Source: Erodium maritimum
Lineage: Eukaryota; Streptophyta; Magnoliopsida; Geraniales; Geraniaceae
Direction of reading: 5' to 3'
Assembly (NCBI GenBank): GCA_963921825.1
Contig: OY997588.1
Span: 136,803,203-136,867,202 of the forward strand
DNA: 64,000 nt
Shown: positions 48,150 to 64,000 of the stretch, one piece after another
Numbering within the stretch: position 1 is the first letter of the stretch
How the letters are laid out: every line of letters starts with the position of its first letter
Program-made: the position numbers and the translations under genes
The notes under the pieces: model-generated
What the model was told of the DNA's origin: nothing
What the model saw: the letters and a program-made list of their open reading frames with translations, nothing else
Database searches by the model: none

Positions 48150-51100
48150 TTATTATTTTTTTGAATAAAATTGTAGGTATATTATTCAGCATAAAAAGCC
48201 AGTAACCCCATAAAGGGATTCGATAAACGACTTACATCCCACACCCATCAGCCCATATTAGGGCGTTCCTACCTAGCTCGTTAGCTACCCTATTCGTAGT
48301 CCTACGTACATGAACTACTATAAGTTCGTTTAGAGCCCTCAGTAATAGATTACAATCTTCAACTATCACCCCAAAGGGGTAAGTAAGATGTCCTCACTGT
48401 TGATGAGCATCACAACCCCCAAACAGTCAAATTCAATGGATCCATTCCTCATCCCCTAATCCGTTACCCATTGTAAGGCCAAATGAACTGATAATGCTTC
48501 AATGCATTCCGGGTCGCGAAGACCCTACCAAACCTTACAGAGTAAAAACTGAACCTCTCCTTGCGAGTCCCTGCAAATCATCCCCTCACCTCCTTCAACC
48601 TCCTGCAATACTGTCCTGTCGACATTCATTTTCCATCGCCCATTCTCCGATCTGATACAACGGACCCGAGCCGTCCCCTCTCCAACCCTCCTAAAGATCT
48701 TCCAGTATGAGCTTTTTTCCACCCTTCAAGCAACGAGACTGCCCCATATATACCCCTCCACCGAGGGGTTAATACCTTCCCATACCCTTCGGTTTCAGGC
48801 TCTCCACAACTCCCAACAACCGACTCCTAAAATTCATGTTCCATTCCTTTCTTCCAAGTTTAAACAACCTATCCACCATCCACAACCCCATTCTTTCTGG
48901 TTCCTGCATAATAACTCATGAGGCCGAGTGCATCCAAGGTACCTCAACACCCGAGTTGGCTCACCAGGCCCTATAGGTCTTTGTAGCCCCTCCGCCACCA
49001 ATTCCTGACTTGCCAAGATGTTGTTCCATACAGGACTGGCCCATGCACTCTTCGTAGCATGAATAAAATCTGATAAGGGATGTTACCAGGCCCTCAATAT
49101 CCTATCCACCAGACTCTCCGAGTTATTCATAAGTCGTCAACCATGCTTCCCCAACATGGCTAGATTAAAATCGTTCAACACCTTAAAACTCATACCACCC
49201 TTGAGTTTATGATCACATAACCCTTCCCAACTCCACCACCTAATCCCTTTCTCGGACCTCCCATCATTAGACCACCAGTAACCATTCATTGTTACCTCCA
49301 TCTCTTGAATTAGCCTTTCTGGTAATAAAAACGCACTCATAACATAGGTGGGTAAGGCTTGAATAACCGATTTCAACAACACCTCCTAACCCGCCTTACT
49401 TAAGGTCAATTCATCCCAACTCCTCAACCGTTGTAACTAGGGGTGGGCAAAATACCCGCGACCCGCAACCAACCCGATCCGTAATCCGAATGATTCTCAT
49501 CCGTCGGATTATCGGTTGGATTTGAAATTATAATATCTAAACCGCAAATCCTATAGGCGGGCTACGGATCCTGTACTACGGACCCGCGGATCACCCGATC
49601 CGCCCGAGGTAAGCCAAACCCAGCATACTACCCTCCATCATTATCGTTCATTTCATGGGTTTTGAAGCATCATACGGCTAAAACCGTATACTACTTTTCC
49701 ACTTCCCAATACTTGAAACCTAAAATATATTTATTATTTTCAACCTTATCTCCAACAACAAGCTTCAGCCGCTCTCTCTCCCTCTCTTACCTTTCCCCAA
49801 AATTAAAAACCATAAACTCATATAGCTTTTACAGAGAACACATCTTCATACCGATCTCTCACCTTTTCCCCATCTTTTTTATTTTCATCATCATGATTAT
49901 GCTTCCAACTCAATTTTGAAAATGATGATTCAATACGCGTTGGGTGCTCGGCTCCGTCTCTTTCTACAACTAATCTTCTAGAGGAAGACCAGGGCCGAAT
50001 TTTCGCCCTCCTCTCCGGTATCTTTTTCGGTGTGCCTCCACAACTCTATTATCTCTCACGGTTTCGTTTACGGTGTACTGAGTTTTTGGTGAGATGAGTT
50101 TATGTTTCGAGAGAAGTGTTGGAGGCGTGGCATTGAGATAAGGACGAGTTGTTTTAGCTTTGAAGGTGTCGGATTTGCGGGTTTATATCCGATCCGTCCG
50201 AAATCCATTCGGGTGGATCCAAAACTAAAATCGGATCTGATGGGCGGGTGTGTGAGGTTATAAATCCGATCCGCATGTATACGGGCGGGTTCAAATAGAT
50301 GCGGGTCGGGTCGGATACCCGCCAATGCACACCTCTAGTTGTAACACTCTCTCCTTGATAAAACTGAGGGTCCTGTACCTGCTTCTACCCAGCACCATAG
50401 GAAGACCCAAGTAAGTTCCCACGCCCCCACCGTAGGCATGTCCATAACCGCACCAATTCGCATCCGAACCCCCTCCTCCCTGTTCGGGCTGAACGAGATG
50501 GTGGATTTGTGATAGTTAATTTTCTGACCCGATGCTTCCTCATAAAGACTCAACAAATGCTTCCATTTTCTAGCTTTCTCTTCCATTGGATTACTAAAGA
50601 AGAAGCTATCATATGCAAAAAAAAAAAAATATAGATAAGACACCGTCGGGGAGGTTCGTGTTACCTCCATCTCATGAATAAGGTCTCGTTGAGTAAAGTC
50701 ATCAATGAGTCTGCACAAATCACAAATAAATATGGGGGACAGAAGGTTCCCTTGACGAATACCTCACCCTGGGATAATCGGTCCCAATCTGTTCCCCTCT
50801 ACCGTAATCCATAATCTAGATGTTCGAACACACTACATAATCAACTCCACCCATCTCCTATCGAACCCCATAGATAGCATGACCATGTCAACATATCCTC
50901 ACTCCTCTATCGTAGGCTTTACGCATATCAACCTTTAGCGCCATGCAACCTTTCTTTCATGTTCTCTTCGACCTCTGAGCATGCAGAATTTCTCCCGAGA
51001 TAATAATGTTGTCAATAATTAGTCTCCCTTCCAGAAAAGCATTATGGGACTCAGAAATTACCCCCTACAACACCCCTTTCATCCTTTTGGCTATCATTTT

Positions 51101-51720
51101 TGTCACCACTTTATATGGCACATTACACAGTGCAATCAGTCGAAACTCCCCCATTTCTCTCGGATTTCTCCCTTTCGGAATCAAAACCACATTAGTATCA
51201 TTTAAAGAACTTGGAAGCTTACTCGTCCGAAACACCTCCTGAACCAGCTGTAATATCCGCCCACCTAGCACCGGCCAAAACCTTTGTAAGAACCCCGGGT
51301 TAAAACCATTCAGAGCCGGGGCTTTCAGAGGTTGCATGCTGAACATGGCCCTCCTGACTTCCTCCATATAAACAGGACGGAGGAGTTCCAAATTATGCTC
51401 GCTCGTTACCGTCTGCGGCACCAACCTGCTCACCTCGTCCCTTCCTTGTTCCCCTGCTTCGAACAACTCAGAAAAATACTCAGTCATAACTTGTTCGTGG
51501 CCTTCTCCCCATCCCCTCAGCACCCTCTGTTTATCAACCAATTTTCCAATCATGTTCCTGCACCGGCGTGCTGACGCTTGTATTACGATCGCCACAACAG
51601 TACCAGTGTTGTTTGGTGCGCTGACGCCACGTTTCTGAGTCAGTAATTTCGTTAGCTCCTTCTGGAGCTCTATGATCCGTGCCCCACTTCTACCGTCCCT
51701 TTTATCTTGCCCTCATCCGA
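48150..51720 (-). mobile_element. Degraded LINE (reverse transcriptase and RNase H) split by a hAT element
   Basis: Minus-strand pieces occur in domain order. 51065-51595 holds the start of the reverse transcriptase (EEVRRAMFSMQPLKAP, VVLIPKGRNP, FRLIALCNVPYKVV). About 50900-50960 resembles the segment after it. 50335-50718 has a mutated catalytic box (FAYDS for FADDS) and EEASGQKINYHKS. 49137-49382 has LLKSVIQALPTYVMSAF, and 48525-48722 the RNase H start (WKMNVDRTVL, GMICRDSQGEV). A T-run near 48158 is the likely A-tail. The endonuclease is absent. Numerous stops make it an old 5'-truncated copy. Confidence 0.75.
49438..50337. mobile_element. Non-autonomous hAT element, 900 bp, 8-bp target duplication
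   Basis: Target duplication GTTGTAAC is at 49430-49437 and 50338-50345. The ends are TAGGGGTGGGCAAAATACCCG-like on the left and, read inward from the right, TAGAGGTGTGCATTGGCGGG. Both arms are rich in acccg/cgggt motifs. No transposase frame is present. It interrupts the minus-strand LINE between its catalytic box and the C-terminal part of the reverse transcriptase. Confidence 0.9.
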
Positions 51721-52067
51721 CTAATTACTCCCTCTCTATCATCAAAACTAAATGGATATAGTAGATTTCAAAACTGAACAATAGACGTCACGGGCATCTG
51801 AATCTGAACTAACAATATTTCATGTGATATACATAGTTTCATGTTAGTTGGTTTGGAATTCTAAGATTGAGGTCAAACACTCACCGATTGATGATAACAT
51901 TCTTTGAAAAAACAACATATTTTTTGGAACCTGTTTGGATCTTCCGCTTGGATACAATCCGAATATAAATTCACTAGAAAACAGATGACAAAACAAGAAC
52001 ACGAGCAACTGAAACTGATAAAACCAATTATTCCAAGTCACAAACAGTTCCATACGATGTTGCGATA

Positions 52068-56967
<4,900 letters not shown>

Positions 56968-57137
56968 CAATCCAAAGAATAAAGCTTTGCTGTTTTGGTC
57001 TCTTCCTCGGCCCAACAGAGTCCTCTGCTGCAATGTAATTGTCACGGGTAATTTTGCAAAATGACCTTAATTGACACTTCCACAGAGAGCTCAAAGGGAA
57101 GAAGAAACAAACCCAGAATCCCAAAACAGGTAGAGTC

Positions 57138-57146
57138 CTTTTATAG
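57138..57146 (-). promoter_or_regulatory. TATA box of the malic enzyme gene
   Basis: The minus strand reads CTATAAAAG about 170 bp upstream of the ATG, a near-consensus plant TATA box that would place transcription start near 57110. A G-box-like ACACGTGT lies at 57195-57202. Confidence 0.6.
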
Positions 57147-57194
57147 GAGAGGTTTGGCTCAAATGTCAAAGTGGACTGACTTTCTTCTACACTC

Positions 57195-57202
57195 ACACGT
57201 GT
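57195..57202. promoter_or_regulatory. G-box-like palindrome ACACGTGT
   Basis: A perfect palindrome with the ACGTGT core about 50 bp upstream of the TATA box of the malic enzyme gene. G-boxes bind bZIP and bHLH factors and are common in light- and stress-regulated promoters. Function here is inferred. Confidence 0.45.
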
Positions 57203-57599
57203 ACAATTTCGATTCCTTGAATTGAAAATGAGATGAAAAAAATGTATTTTTTTAGGTTTTAAGACATGGGGTGTGAGCAAAATCATGTAAACGATTATGG
57301 GTATGAGGAAAAGAGAGGTGGGTACCAACCAGAATGCGGTTGCGTGCGGTGGAGGACAACAATAACATGGTCGAAGTGGTGCCGGGACTGGGCGAGACGA
57401 CCGCAACCAGTAACAGCGTCGCGTTTCCGCGTGTTTCCAACAGTAGCACACGGTTACTAATTTAGATGTGGATTGGTCACCAAAATTCAAATTCTGGTTA
57501 TGAACTCTACTTTCACGGCACTTTAAAGTTGACAGTTGGCCTATTTTGGATTTTGAATCACTTGCTCCTTAAATATTTTGTGGTTCGGATAAAATATTA

Positions 57600-59176
57600 G
57601 GTTATTATCATCCGAGTACCCTAAAAATACTTGGTTTTCATCCGAGTACCCTGAAAATACTTTGTGACAGATAAGTACCCAAAACGAAACATTATTTTCA
57701 AATCAGTACCCGCCGTTAGTTTTTGTCTAATTTCCATCCATTTTTCCATCCAAAACGTTGAAAAGTCCAAAATACTCCTCCCTAACGCTCAAATTTTCAA
57801 ACTCATGCCATTGAATTTCAAATTTTCTTTTTATTTATTTCTTTATTTTCAAAAAATCAGTTTTTATTTTTAAAAATCATTTTTATTTCAAAAAATCTTT
57901 TTTTTAAATATCATATTTTGATTTGTTTTCTATTTTTTAATTATTTTTAAATCACTTTTTATTTCAAAAAATCAGTTTTATTTTTTAAAAATCAGATTTA
58001 TTATTTTAGAATCACTTTCTATTTCAAAAAATCAGTTTTTTTTTAAACCAGATTTTTAAAAATCAATTTATCTTTTTAAAATTTGGTTTTATTTAAAAAA
58101 ATCAGTTTTTAAATCAATATTGATTCTATAAAATTCAGAAATTTTATTTTTTTTCTTAAAAAAATCAGATGCATCGTGTTCTTCAAGTTCATCATGTTCA
58201 TTAGAACCAAACCCAAATGCTCACAAGGCATCCATGGACATTCTGATGAGAACAAGAATTTAATATGGGGAACAAACCCAACAGATTTTAAATCAATATT
58301 TTTTATTTTTCCTTTAATTTCTCAATTCCTATCTTTCCTCTTTTCATATTCAGAGACAAACCAAACTTGCATCAACAATTTTTGCAGCAACATTTTACAG
58401 CAACCAAACTTACAACAATGTTTCTCTACATAACTTTAATCTGAGAGTAAAGCACTCAAATATGGGAGCAAATCTAAGGCTACTAAGATCCATTTGATAC
58501 TGAAATTAGGGTTCATACACCAAAAACCCTAACCCAAAGAGGGTGTTCGGCCTGGCCATGGCAGACCGGACCATGGACGGCGAACGATGAAGAGCCGTGG
58601 ACCTTTCTGGCAAGCTCGCAGACCTCGCTCGTCCTTAACCTCGCCGTCATCGTCGTCGCCGTCCTGAACCTCGCCGAGATTGTAGATCTGCGATGGAGGC
58701 TCCTCAACGTTGTTACAGTAGTTGAAATCATAATCAGATTTGAGTGTGTTTGCTCGGTGAATTGATAGAGTAGAAGGTGAAGTAAAGGGAAAGTGTGTTT
58801 TAGTTGAAGAGAAGAAATGAAAGGGGAGTGGCGGCACTGTGTAGAGAAAGAGAATGGAAGGGTAAGGTTTGTGTTTGATTTGAAGAGAAGAAAGGAAAGG
58901 GGGTGGCGGCTCTGTGTAGAGAAAGGGAAAGAGAATGAAAGGGTATGGTTTAGGAATAGGTTTTGTTTTAATAAAAGGGTACTTTTGGTATTTTAAAAAA
59001 AATTGGGGTCATGTGCCAGGCACATGACCATTTTCCATCCAAAATGGATGGAAAACTAACGGCGGGTACTGATTTGAAAATAATGTTTCGTTTTGGGTAC
59101 TTATCTGTCACAAAGTATTTTTAGGGTACTCGGATGAAAACCAAGTATTTTTAGGGTACTCGGATGATAATAACCC
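57600..59176. mobile_element. Recent foldback Mutator-like element, 9-bp target duplication
   Basis: An exact 9-bp target duplication, aaaatatta, is at 57591-57599 and 59177-59185. Terminal inverted repeats of about 125 bp (57600-57724 and 59052-59176) differ by about one base plus one terminal G, so the insertion looks recent. Each repeat contains two copies of catccgagtaccct. The interior has an AT-rich part with repeated aaaaatcagtttt motifs (57830-58150), as in the 21176 element, and a GC-richer part (58490-58960) with a partial duplication of about 76 bp (from 58806 and 58882). No transposase is present. Confidence 0.9.
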
Positions 59177-59185
59177 AAAATATTA

Positions 59186-60949
59186 AACTTCTTGAGTTGA
59201 TCATCAGGGATTGGGGAATTATACATATATATATTTGAAGGGATTATATTTTAATACATAATCGTCGTCTTTTTTAATCGGTGTTATAGCAGCCTCTTAT
59301 TCGTAATGTCACGTATAGGTAAAATGGGATACGATCCTTACGGCCGAGATTATAGTCCAGGGACCTAGCCAAGGGCTAGTGTACCAACGTTGTAGGCCAA
59401 GTAACAAGCTCATATTAGGCAAACTAGGAGAATATTTCCGGAACCAACTGATAAGAACAAATAAGTGGAGATAATGAGCTAAATATCCTACCGGGTGGTG
59501 GATTTATGTTGTTGCGGTGTGCTTGGGTACCCCTCCTTGAGGAACACGAAGCTGATAAATGGGTCCTCTCTATGACCGCAAGACTATATCTCTCGCCCTC
59601 TGGTCAGTACTACACCAATCATACCATTTGACAAGGTTGTTGAGTAGACCTCACCCGAATGTCTGGGATCACATAACCCACTTGCAAGTCGCCGCCCAGA
59701 TCAACGTGGATGCCAGGAATAAAACCAGTGAAGAGATCCAAAACACTCGAGGCCGAGAAGTCCGGATATGGGGAACGAGAGCCAAGTAGAGCCGTACATG
59801 GACGTATAGCCTCTAGAGATCCCGAGAAGACGATGAAAATAGAAAACCCCAAAATAAGATGGTTACTTGCAAAACATAAACGGTGTGGCGGTAACAACAC
59901 CGATAGGAAGTGGTGGCTAGGGTTTAGGAAAGAGAGTTCTCTCATTGCGCATTCCTTTTAGAATCATCGTGTTATTTTTAAAATATATGAAGTCGGCTAT
60001 ATCTATTTTGGTCAAACTTGTGGTGTCACGACGGTCTGCCAAGGAGTGGCCTGAGGAAAAGAGGAGACTCAGGTCGGCCAAGTGTCGAACTCTAAAGGTC
60101 AGGGTGTGGTTCCTCATAGATACCCTGTGATGCCCTAAATATCATAGAGACCAGCGAGGCTGCTTTTTAAGACTCGTAGTCACCCCTTCGGGGTCATCCC
60201 CCATCTAAGGGATAGAATTCCAATTGCCTCCTTCACGGGCAAGAGGGTGGTCGGGGCGTCCTCCGTGCATCATCAAGGGGGCGGGGGAATGGCGTTTCCG
60301 GACTATGGGAGCCTTCATTCTTGTGCCTAGGTCGCGGTCATGACCGAGAACCGGGACAGATCGGCCCATCCTGGCCGAGAACCGGGACGAGTCGTCCCTC
60401 TCGTGTCTCCAGCCTAGAGGCAGTAATCAGGGACGAATATCCACCAGAAACCGAATCCGGAACAACGTCATACGAGAGCGGGGGTCCAACCGACTTTCCG
60501 TTGTGTGACCCGCATCAACCTCATGACTGTTGATCGGGTGTAGAGGTCAAAAATTAACGGCGTATTGCGACGGACAATGGAGTGGTCCGTAGTAGGATTG
60601 TAGCCCCACATGTGAGGCGTTGAGTCCAGTATGGCTCTCGGTTGGGGAATTGAGTTTAGCCCCAGTCGAGCCCCCACGTGGTAAGCACCCACGATCTCCA
60701 TTGCGTCAAACGATACATGGATGGTCGATAGGAGTTGCAATGAGGAAGAAGGAGAGCTGATGGGATAGGCGGAGAGGTCATGTCAATATTGGTGAGCGAC
60801 CATCGTTGAAAGAGTAGGAATAGACGACGTGAAAATGAAACCTAAAAACAGGGAGAAAACCCCTAAAGACCTACTTATGTTTTTTTTCGAATATAAAAAA
60901 TATTTGTATTTGATTTCATATCTTAAAAAAAATAGTTAATAGTGAAGCA
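59186..60949. other. Gene-free repeat-like stretch
   Basis: No supported gene. Notable are two copies of gaccgagaaccgggac-like sequence (about 60340-60356 and 60373-60390) and a minus-strand CTTTAGGGGTTTTCTCCC near 60855-60873, resembling the end of the 30113-31090 fragment. This suggests old retroposon sequence, but boundaries could not be set. Confidence 0.35.
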
Positions 60950-62300
60950 TTTTTTTTAGTAAAACGAGGTAATATTATAAATTAAACGTGTTTACAAAAC
61001 GGCAAACACAAAAACAAAGAAATCGAAAACAACAATAGAACATAAAGTAAAGTCGCTCTAAAAGAGTCAAAACTTGTCTGGAGGGTAGTACTGCGACAAC
61101 GTCTTTCGGTCACCGATACAGCGGCTCCAAACTAATTGCCACGGGCCGAGCAGGCCAATTGTTGAGATTTCCGATTGGACATAAGTCGACTCTGAGTTGT
61201 GCTCTAGTAGAATACTGAAACCCTAGAGTGACGCCCCGGGCATCCTTGTAACCAGGAACTAAAATGACTCAGTTGGACTTTGCATCCTCCCGAGGAACCA
61301 GTAGACGTCGTCCCCCTCTGATGATAATGAGGGCCCTTAAAGACGTAAAATTGCTGATTCCCGATCTGATTGAAGAATGTCGGCCGATACTTGGTGGAAT
61401 CGATGCCACCTTACGTCTAGAGGAGCGGTACCACCGACTGACCCCCCCCTCTGGACCACTTCGGACTCATTCTGCGAGGCGAGAGTGCATTGAGCCCCCC
61501 GCCGCTATGAATGATCCCTCGCTCAGAACCCGACCCGACCCATCCGCATGCCTAATTGGGCCCGACCCAGGTCCGACTTCCATGATCTGATCCATCCCCA
61601 CCTTGTGTCCCTTGTCCCGGCCCGACTCTCTGATTCGGTCCAACACCGGCCCGACTCCCATTGGCCCAGATCAAGGGGAATATGAATTGTGTCCAGCCCT
61701 CTGTCCCGTACCTGGGCCGGTTCTCACAGGCCCATGCCAAGCCCGACGTGCATCAGCCATTAAGCTCGCGCCCATCTTTCCACTCGGCCCAGACTCCATG
61801 GAAACCCTAATCTGTTCCCCTCCCGGCCTCTGTCGCCATATCTCCTGTTCCGGTTCTGGCAGCCCCATCACCGGCTGGCTCGCCTCCTTCTCCGTGCTGG
61901 AGGAGACGTGTACCCAGGTGGTTGGATCCGAGGGACTCCGCTCCCTCTCCAACGGTTTTGCCGCCTCCATTGCGTCGGTCATGACCGTTCCCCACCTGAA
62001 ACCCAACGGTGGAGAACGCCTCCTCGGCGAAATCTCTGCCACCTTTCCCACAACTGTCTGCCGCTGCCTTGATCGTGGCCCCACCGCCATGATTCGCCGC
62101 AACAACCCACACCGATATTACGTCAAATGGCCTTGGTATCGGCTACCCGAACCCCGGTCTACCCCCGATTATCCCTCCTCCCTCTAAGAAGTAAGACGAA
62201 CACACCCCTCCTCCGTCGTCGGATCGGGACAGAGAGACAGCACGCTCAAGAGAAGGAGAAAGGGAGGACACCGACCACCCCCACTTTGCTCACCCTCACT
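60950..62300 (-). mobile_element. Probable 3' part of an ORF1-type retroposon
   Basis: At the left end a T-run is followed by agtaaaacgaggtaat, resembling the tails of the ORF1-only copies (T-run, then aaacgag). The minus strand carries GC-rich, Arg/Gly/Pro-rich frames (for example 61671-62105) like the variable C-terminal region after the zinc knuckle. No DUF4283, knuckle or reverse transcriptase is legible and no target duplication was found. Confidence 0.4.
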
Positions 62301-62309
62301 CCCGTTGAG

Positions 62310-62489
62310 ATTGAAAGTGATGTAATTCCCGTAGGGTTAAGTATCATTCAATGATCAATATATAGTCCTGTTACACATATAGACATAGAGTCATAATACA
62401 ACTGTTACACATGTAGTGATAGGGTCTTATACATGATAAATACCACTGCAGAAAATAGCTAAAATGATATGGCTGATATATCTCTAACA
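62310..62489 (-). repeat. Probable 3' LTR of the copia element
   Basis: On the minus strand, a purine tract GCGGGGGCA precedes TGTTAGAGATATATCAG at 62489. The LTR would run leftward to a CA near 62310. The short length fits several copia lineages. The left boundary is uncertain because no target duplication was confirmed and the 5' LTR is outside the window. Confidence 0.5.
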
Positions 62490-63727
62490 TGCCCCCGCAG
62501 TCGAAGCGGGACTAGTAAAAATGCTGAGACTGGACCTGAATTCCTCAAAAAATGTCGTTGGGAGACCCTTCGTAAAGATATCTGCAAACTGGTAAGACGA
62601 GGGCACATGGAGCACACGAACCTGACCTGTGGCAACTTTCTCACGCACAAAATGTAAGTCTAGCTCGACATGTTTCGAACGTTGGGGTTGGACTGGATTA
62701 CCAGACATATAAACTGAGCTAATGTTATCACAAAATACAATGGTGGCAGTGGAAAGGGTGCAATGTAACTCAAGAAGAAGGTTATGCAACCAACAAGACT
62801 CGGCAACTGCATTAGCAACACCACGATACTCGGCTTCAGCACTAGAGCGAGATACGACATGTTATCGTTTAGACGACCAAGAAACAAAATTAGGGCCAAG
62901 AAAAACACAATAGCCAGAAGTGGACCGACGAGTGTTGGGACAACCCGCCCAGTCAACATCAGAATAAGCAGTAAGAGAGAAGGTAGAAGATAAACGAAGA
63001 TGGAGACCGTGAGAGAGAGTGCCATGTATATATCGAAGGATACGTTTGAGAGCTGCGAATTGAGGTTCACGAGGATCGTGCATAAACAAACAAACTTGCT
63101 GAACATCATAAGATATATCGGGACGAGTGAAGTTTAGATATTGCAGGGCACCTGCTAGACTGCGATATAAGGAAGGATCCGAGACCGGGGGACCAGAGGA
63201 GGAGGAAAGCTTGGACTTGGTGTCGACTGGAGTTAGGCATGGATTACAAGAGGACATGGAGGCTCGAGCAAGAATTTCACGAGCAAATTTTTCTTGGGAA
63301 CGAAGAAGACCAGAGGAAGTGCGAGTGACGGAGATGCCGAAAAAATAATGGAGAGGACCAAGATTAGTCATAGAAAATTCTGAGTTAAGACGAGAAGTGA
63401 TGTCGGATAGAAGAGTAGGCGAAGAAGCCGTGAGAAGGATGTCATCAACATAGAGAAGAAGAAATGCAGTAAGAGAACCACTACGATAGATAAAGAGAGA
63501 GGTATCAGCCCGACTACTAACGAAACCAATGGAGAGGAGGTACGATGCAAATCGTTGATACCAAGCCCGAGGTGCTTGCTTAAGGCCATAGAGAGCCTTC
63601 TTGAGACGACAGACGTGATTACGAAAAGAGGAATCATGAAAGCTAGGAGGTTGTTTCATGTAAACAGTCTCAGAGAGATCACCGTGGAGAAATGCATTTT
63701 TGACATCTAGTTGATGAACAGGCCAAG

Positions 63728-63767
<40 letters not shown>

Positions 63768-63999
63768 GTCCGGATAGTAGCTGGTTTGACGACAGGACTG
63801 AAAGTGTCATCGTAGTCGATGCCGGGTTGCTGAGTATATCCCTGGGCAACAAGACGAGCTTTGTAGCGCTCAAGAGAACCATCAAAACGAAATTTGTGAC
63901 GAAAAATCCATTTTGATCCAACAACATTGACATTAGACGGGCAGGGCACCAAATCCCAAGTGTCGTTAGCATGAAGAGCTGAGAGCTCGGCTTCCATTG
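62460..63999 (-). pseudogene. Ty1/copia pol, 3' half (reverse transcriptase and RNase H), runs off the window
   Basis: The minus strand encodes the copia reverse-transcriptase start at the window edge ([46 protein letters not shown]). After a (CT)n interruption it continues with LKKALYGLKQAPRAWYQRF and the catalytic YVDD (residues 70-73 of the 62862-63659 frame). RNase H follows (YSDVDWAGCPNTRRSTSGYC). An in-frame TAA at 62862-62864 stands where a glutamine codon is usual (SSKR, stop, HVVSRSSAEAEY). The frame then continues to 62484. Lesions are therefore the microsatellite frameshift and one nonsense codon. The purine tract and LTR follow. Confidence 0.85.
63731..63764 (+). repeat. (GA)17 microsatellite inside copia pol
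   Basis: Seventeen GA dinucleotides, read as CT on the coding strand, sit in the reverse-transcriptase frame between the ATIRT motif and the WPVHQLDV-type stretch. The repeat shifts the reading frame. Confidence 0.95.
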
Positions 64000-64000
64000 C

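Noticed and set aside
57043-57045. Start of the malic enzyme at 57045 with a longer N-terminus
   Set aside because: The codon there is GTG; the first ATG in frame is at 56967 and gives the normal family length.

Overview
The window is nuclear DNA of a flowering plant, most likely a eudicot. Two intron-rich housekeeping genes, two intronless pathogenesis-related genes and a dense layer of plant retrotransposons and foldback DNA elements support this. No bacterial, organellar or viral operon, tRNA, rRNA or CRISPR array was found. Only four genes look intact apart from the transposons: two diverged PR-1/CAP secreted proteins (6032-6550 minus; 17594-18133 plus), an organellar-type tryptophanyl-tRNA synthetase (31737-36579 minus, 15 exons) and a cytosolic-type NADP-dependent malic enzyme (52068-56967 minus, 19 exons). 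For the last two I resolved exon boundaries base by base and the reading phase closes across every junction.

Layout. 1-6000: gene-free repeats, including a 2-kb LINE-like element coding only an ORF1-type protein (15-bp target duplication) and a decayed foldback Mutator-like element with a second ORF1-only copy nested in it. 6000-18200: the two PR-1 genes flank a nest in which a Ty3/gypsy element (2.6-kb LTR, intact gag, pol cut off) splits an older LINE, followed by a probable copia-type solo LTR. 18500-31100: a GT-rich retroposon, a 1.16-kb foldback Mutator-like element, and two closely related LINEs lying tail to tail, the second with a perfect 16-bp target duplication. 31700-36600: the tRNA synthetase. 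36760-51700: further ORF1-only elements, two hAT-type elements with perfect 8-bp duplications, and a degraded LINE. 52000-57200: the malic enzyme, with a recent foldback Mutator-like element about 600 bp upstream. 59200-64000: repeats and the 3' half of a Ty1/copia element running off the window.

The most interesting pattern is a family of non-autonomous LINE relatives that carry a DUF4283-CCHC (ORF1-like) protein but no endonuclease or reverse transcriptase. Several have clear target-site duplications and A-tails, resembling in logic the mammalian HAL1 elements. Beside them lies a LINE with ORF2 domains but no recognisable ORF1. Trans-mobilisation is an inference, supported here only by architecture, target duplications and short similarity of the 3' ends.
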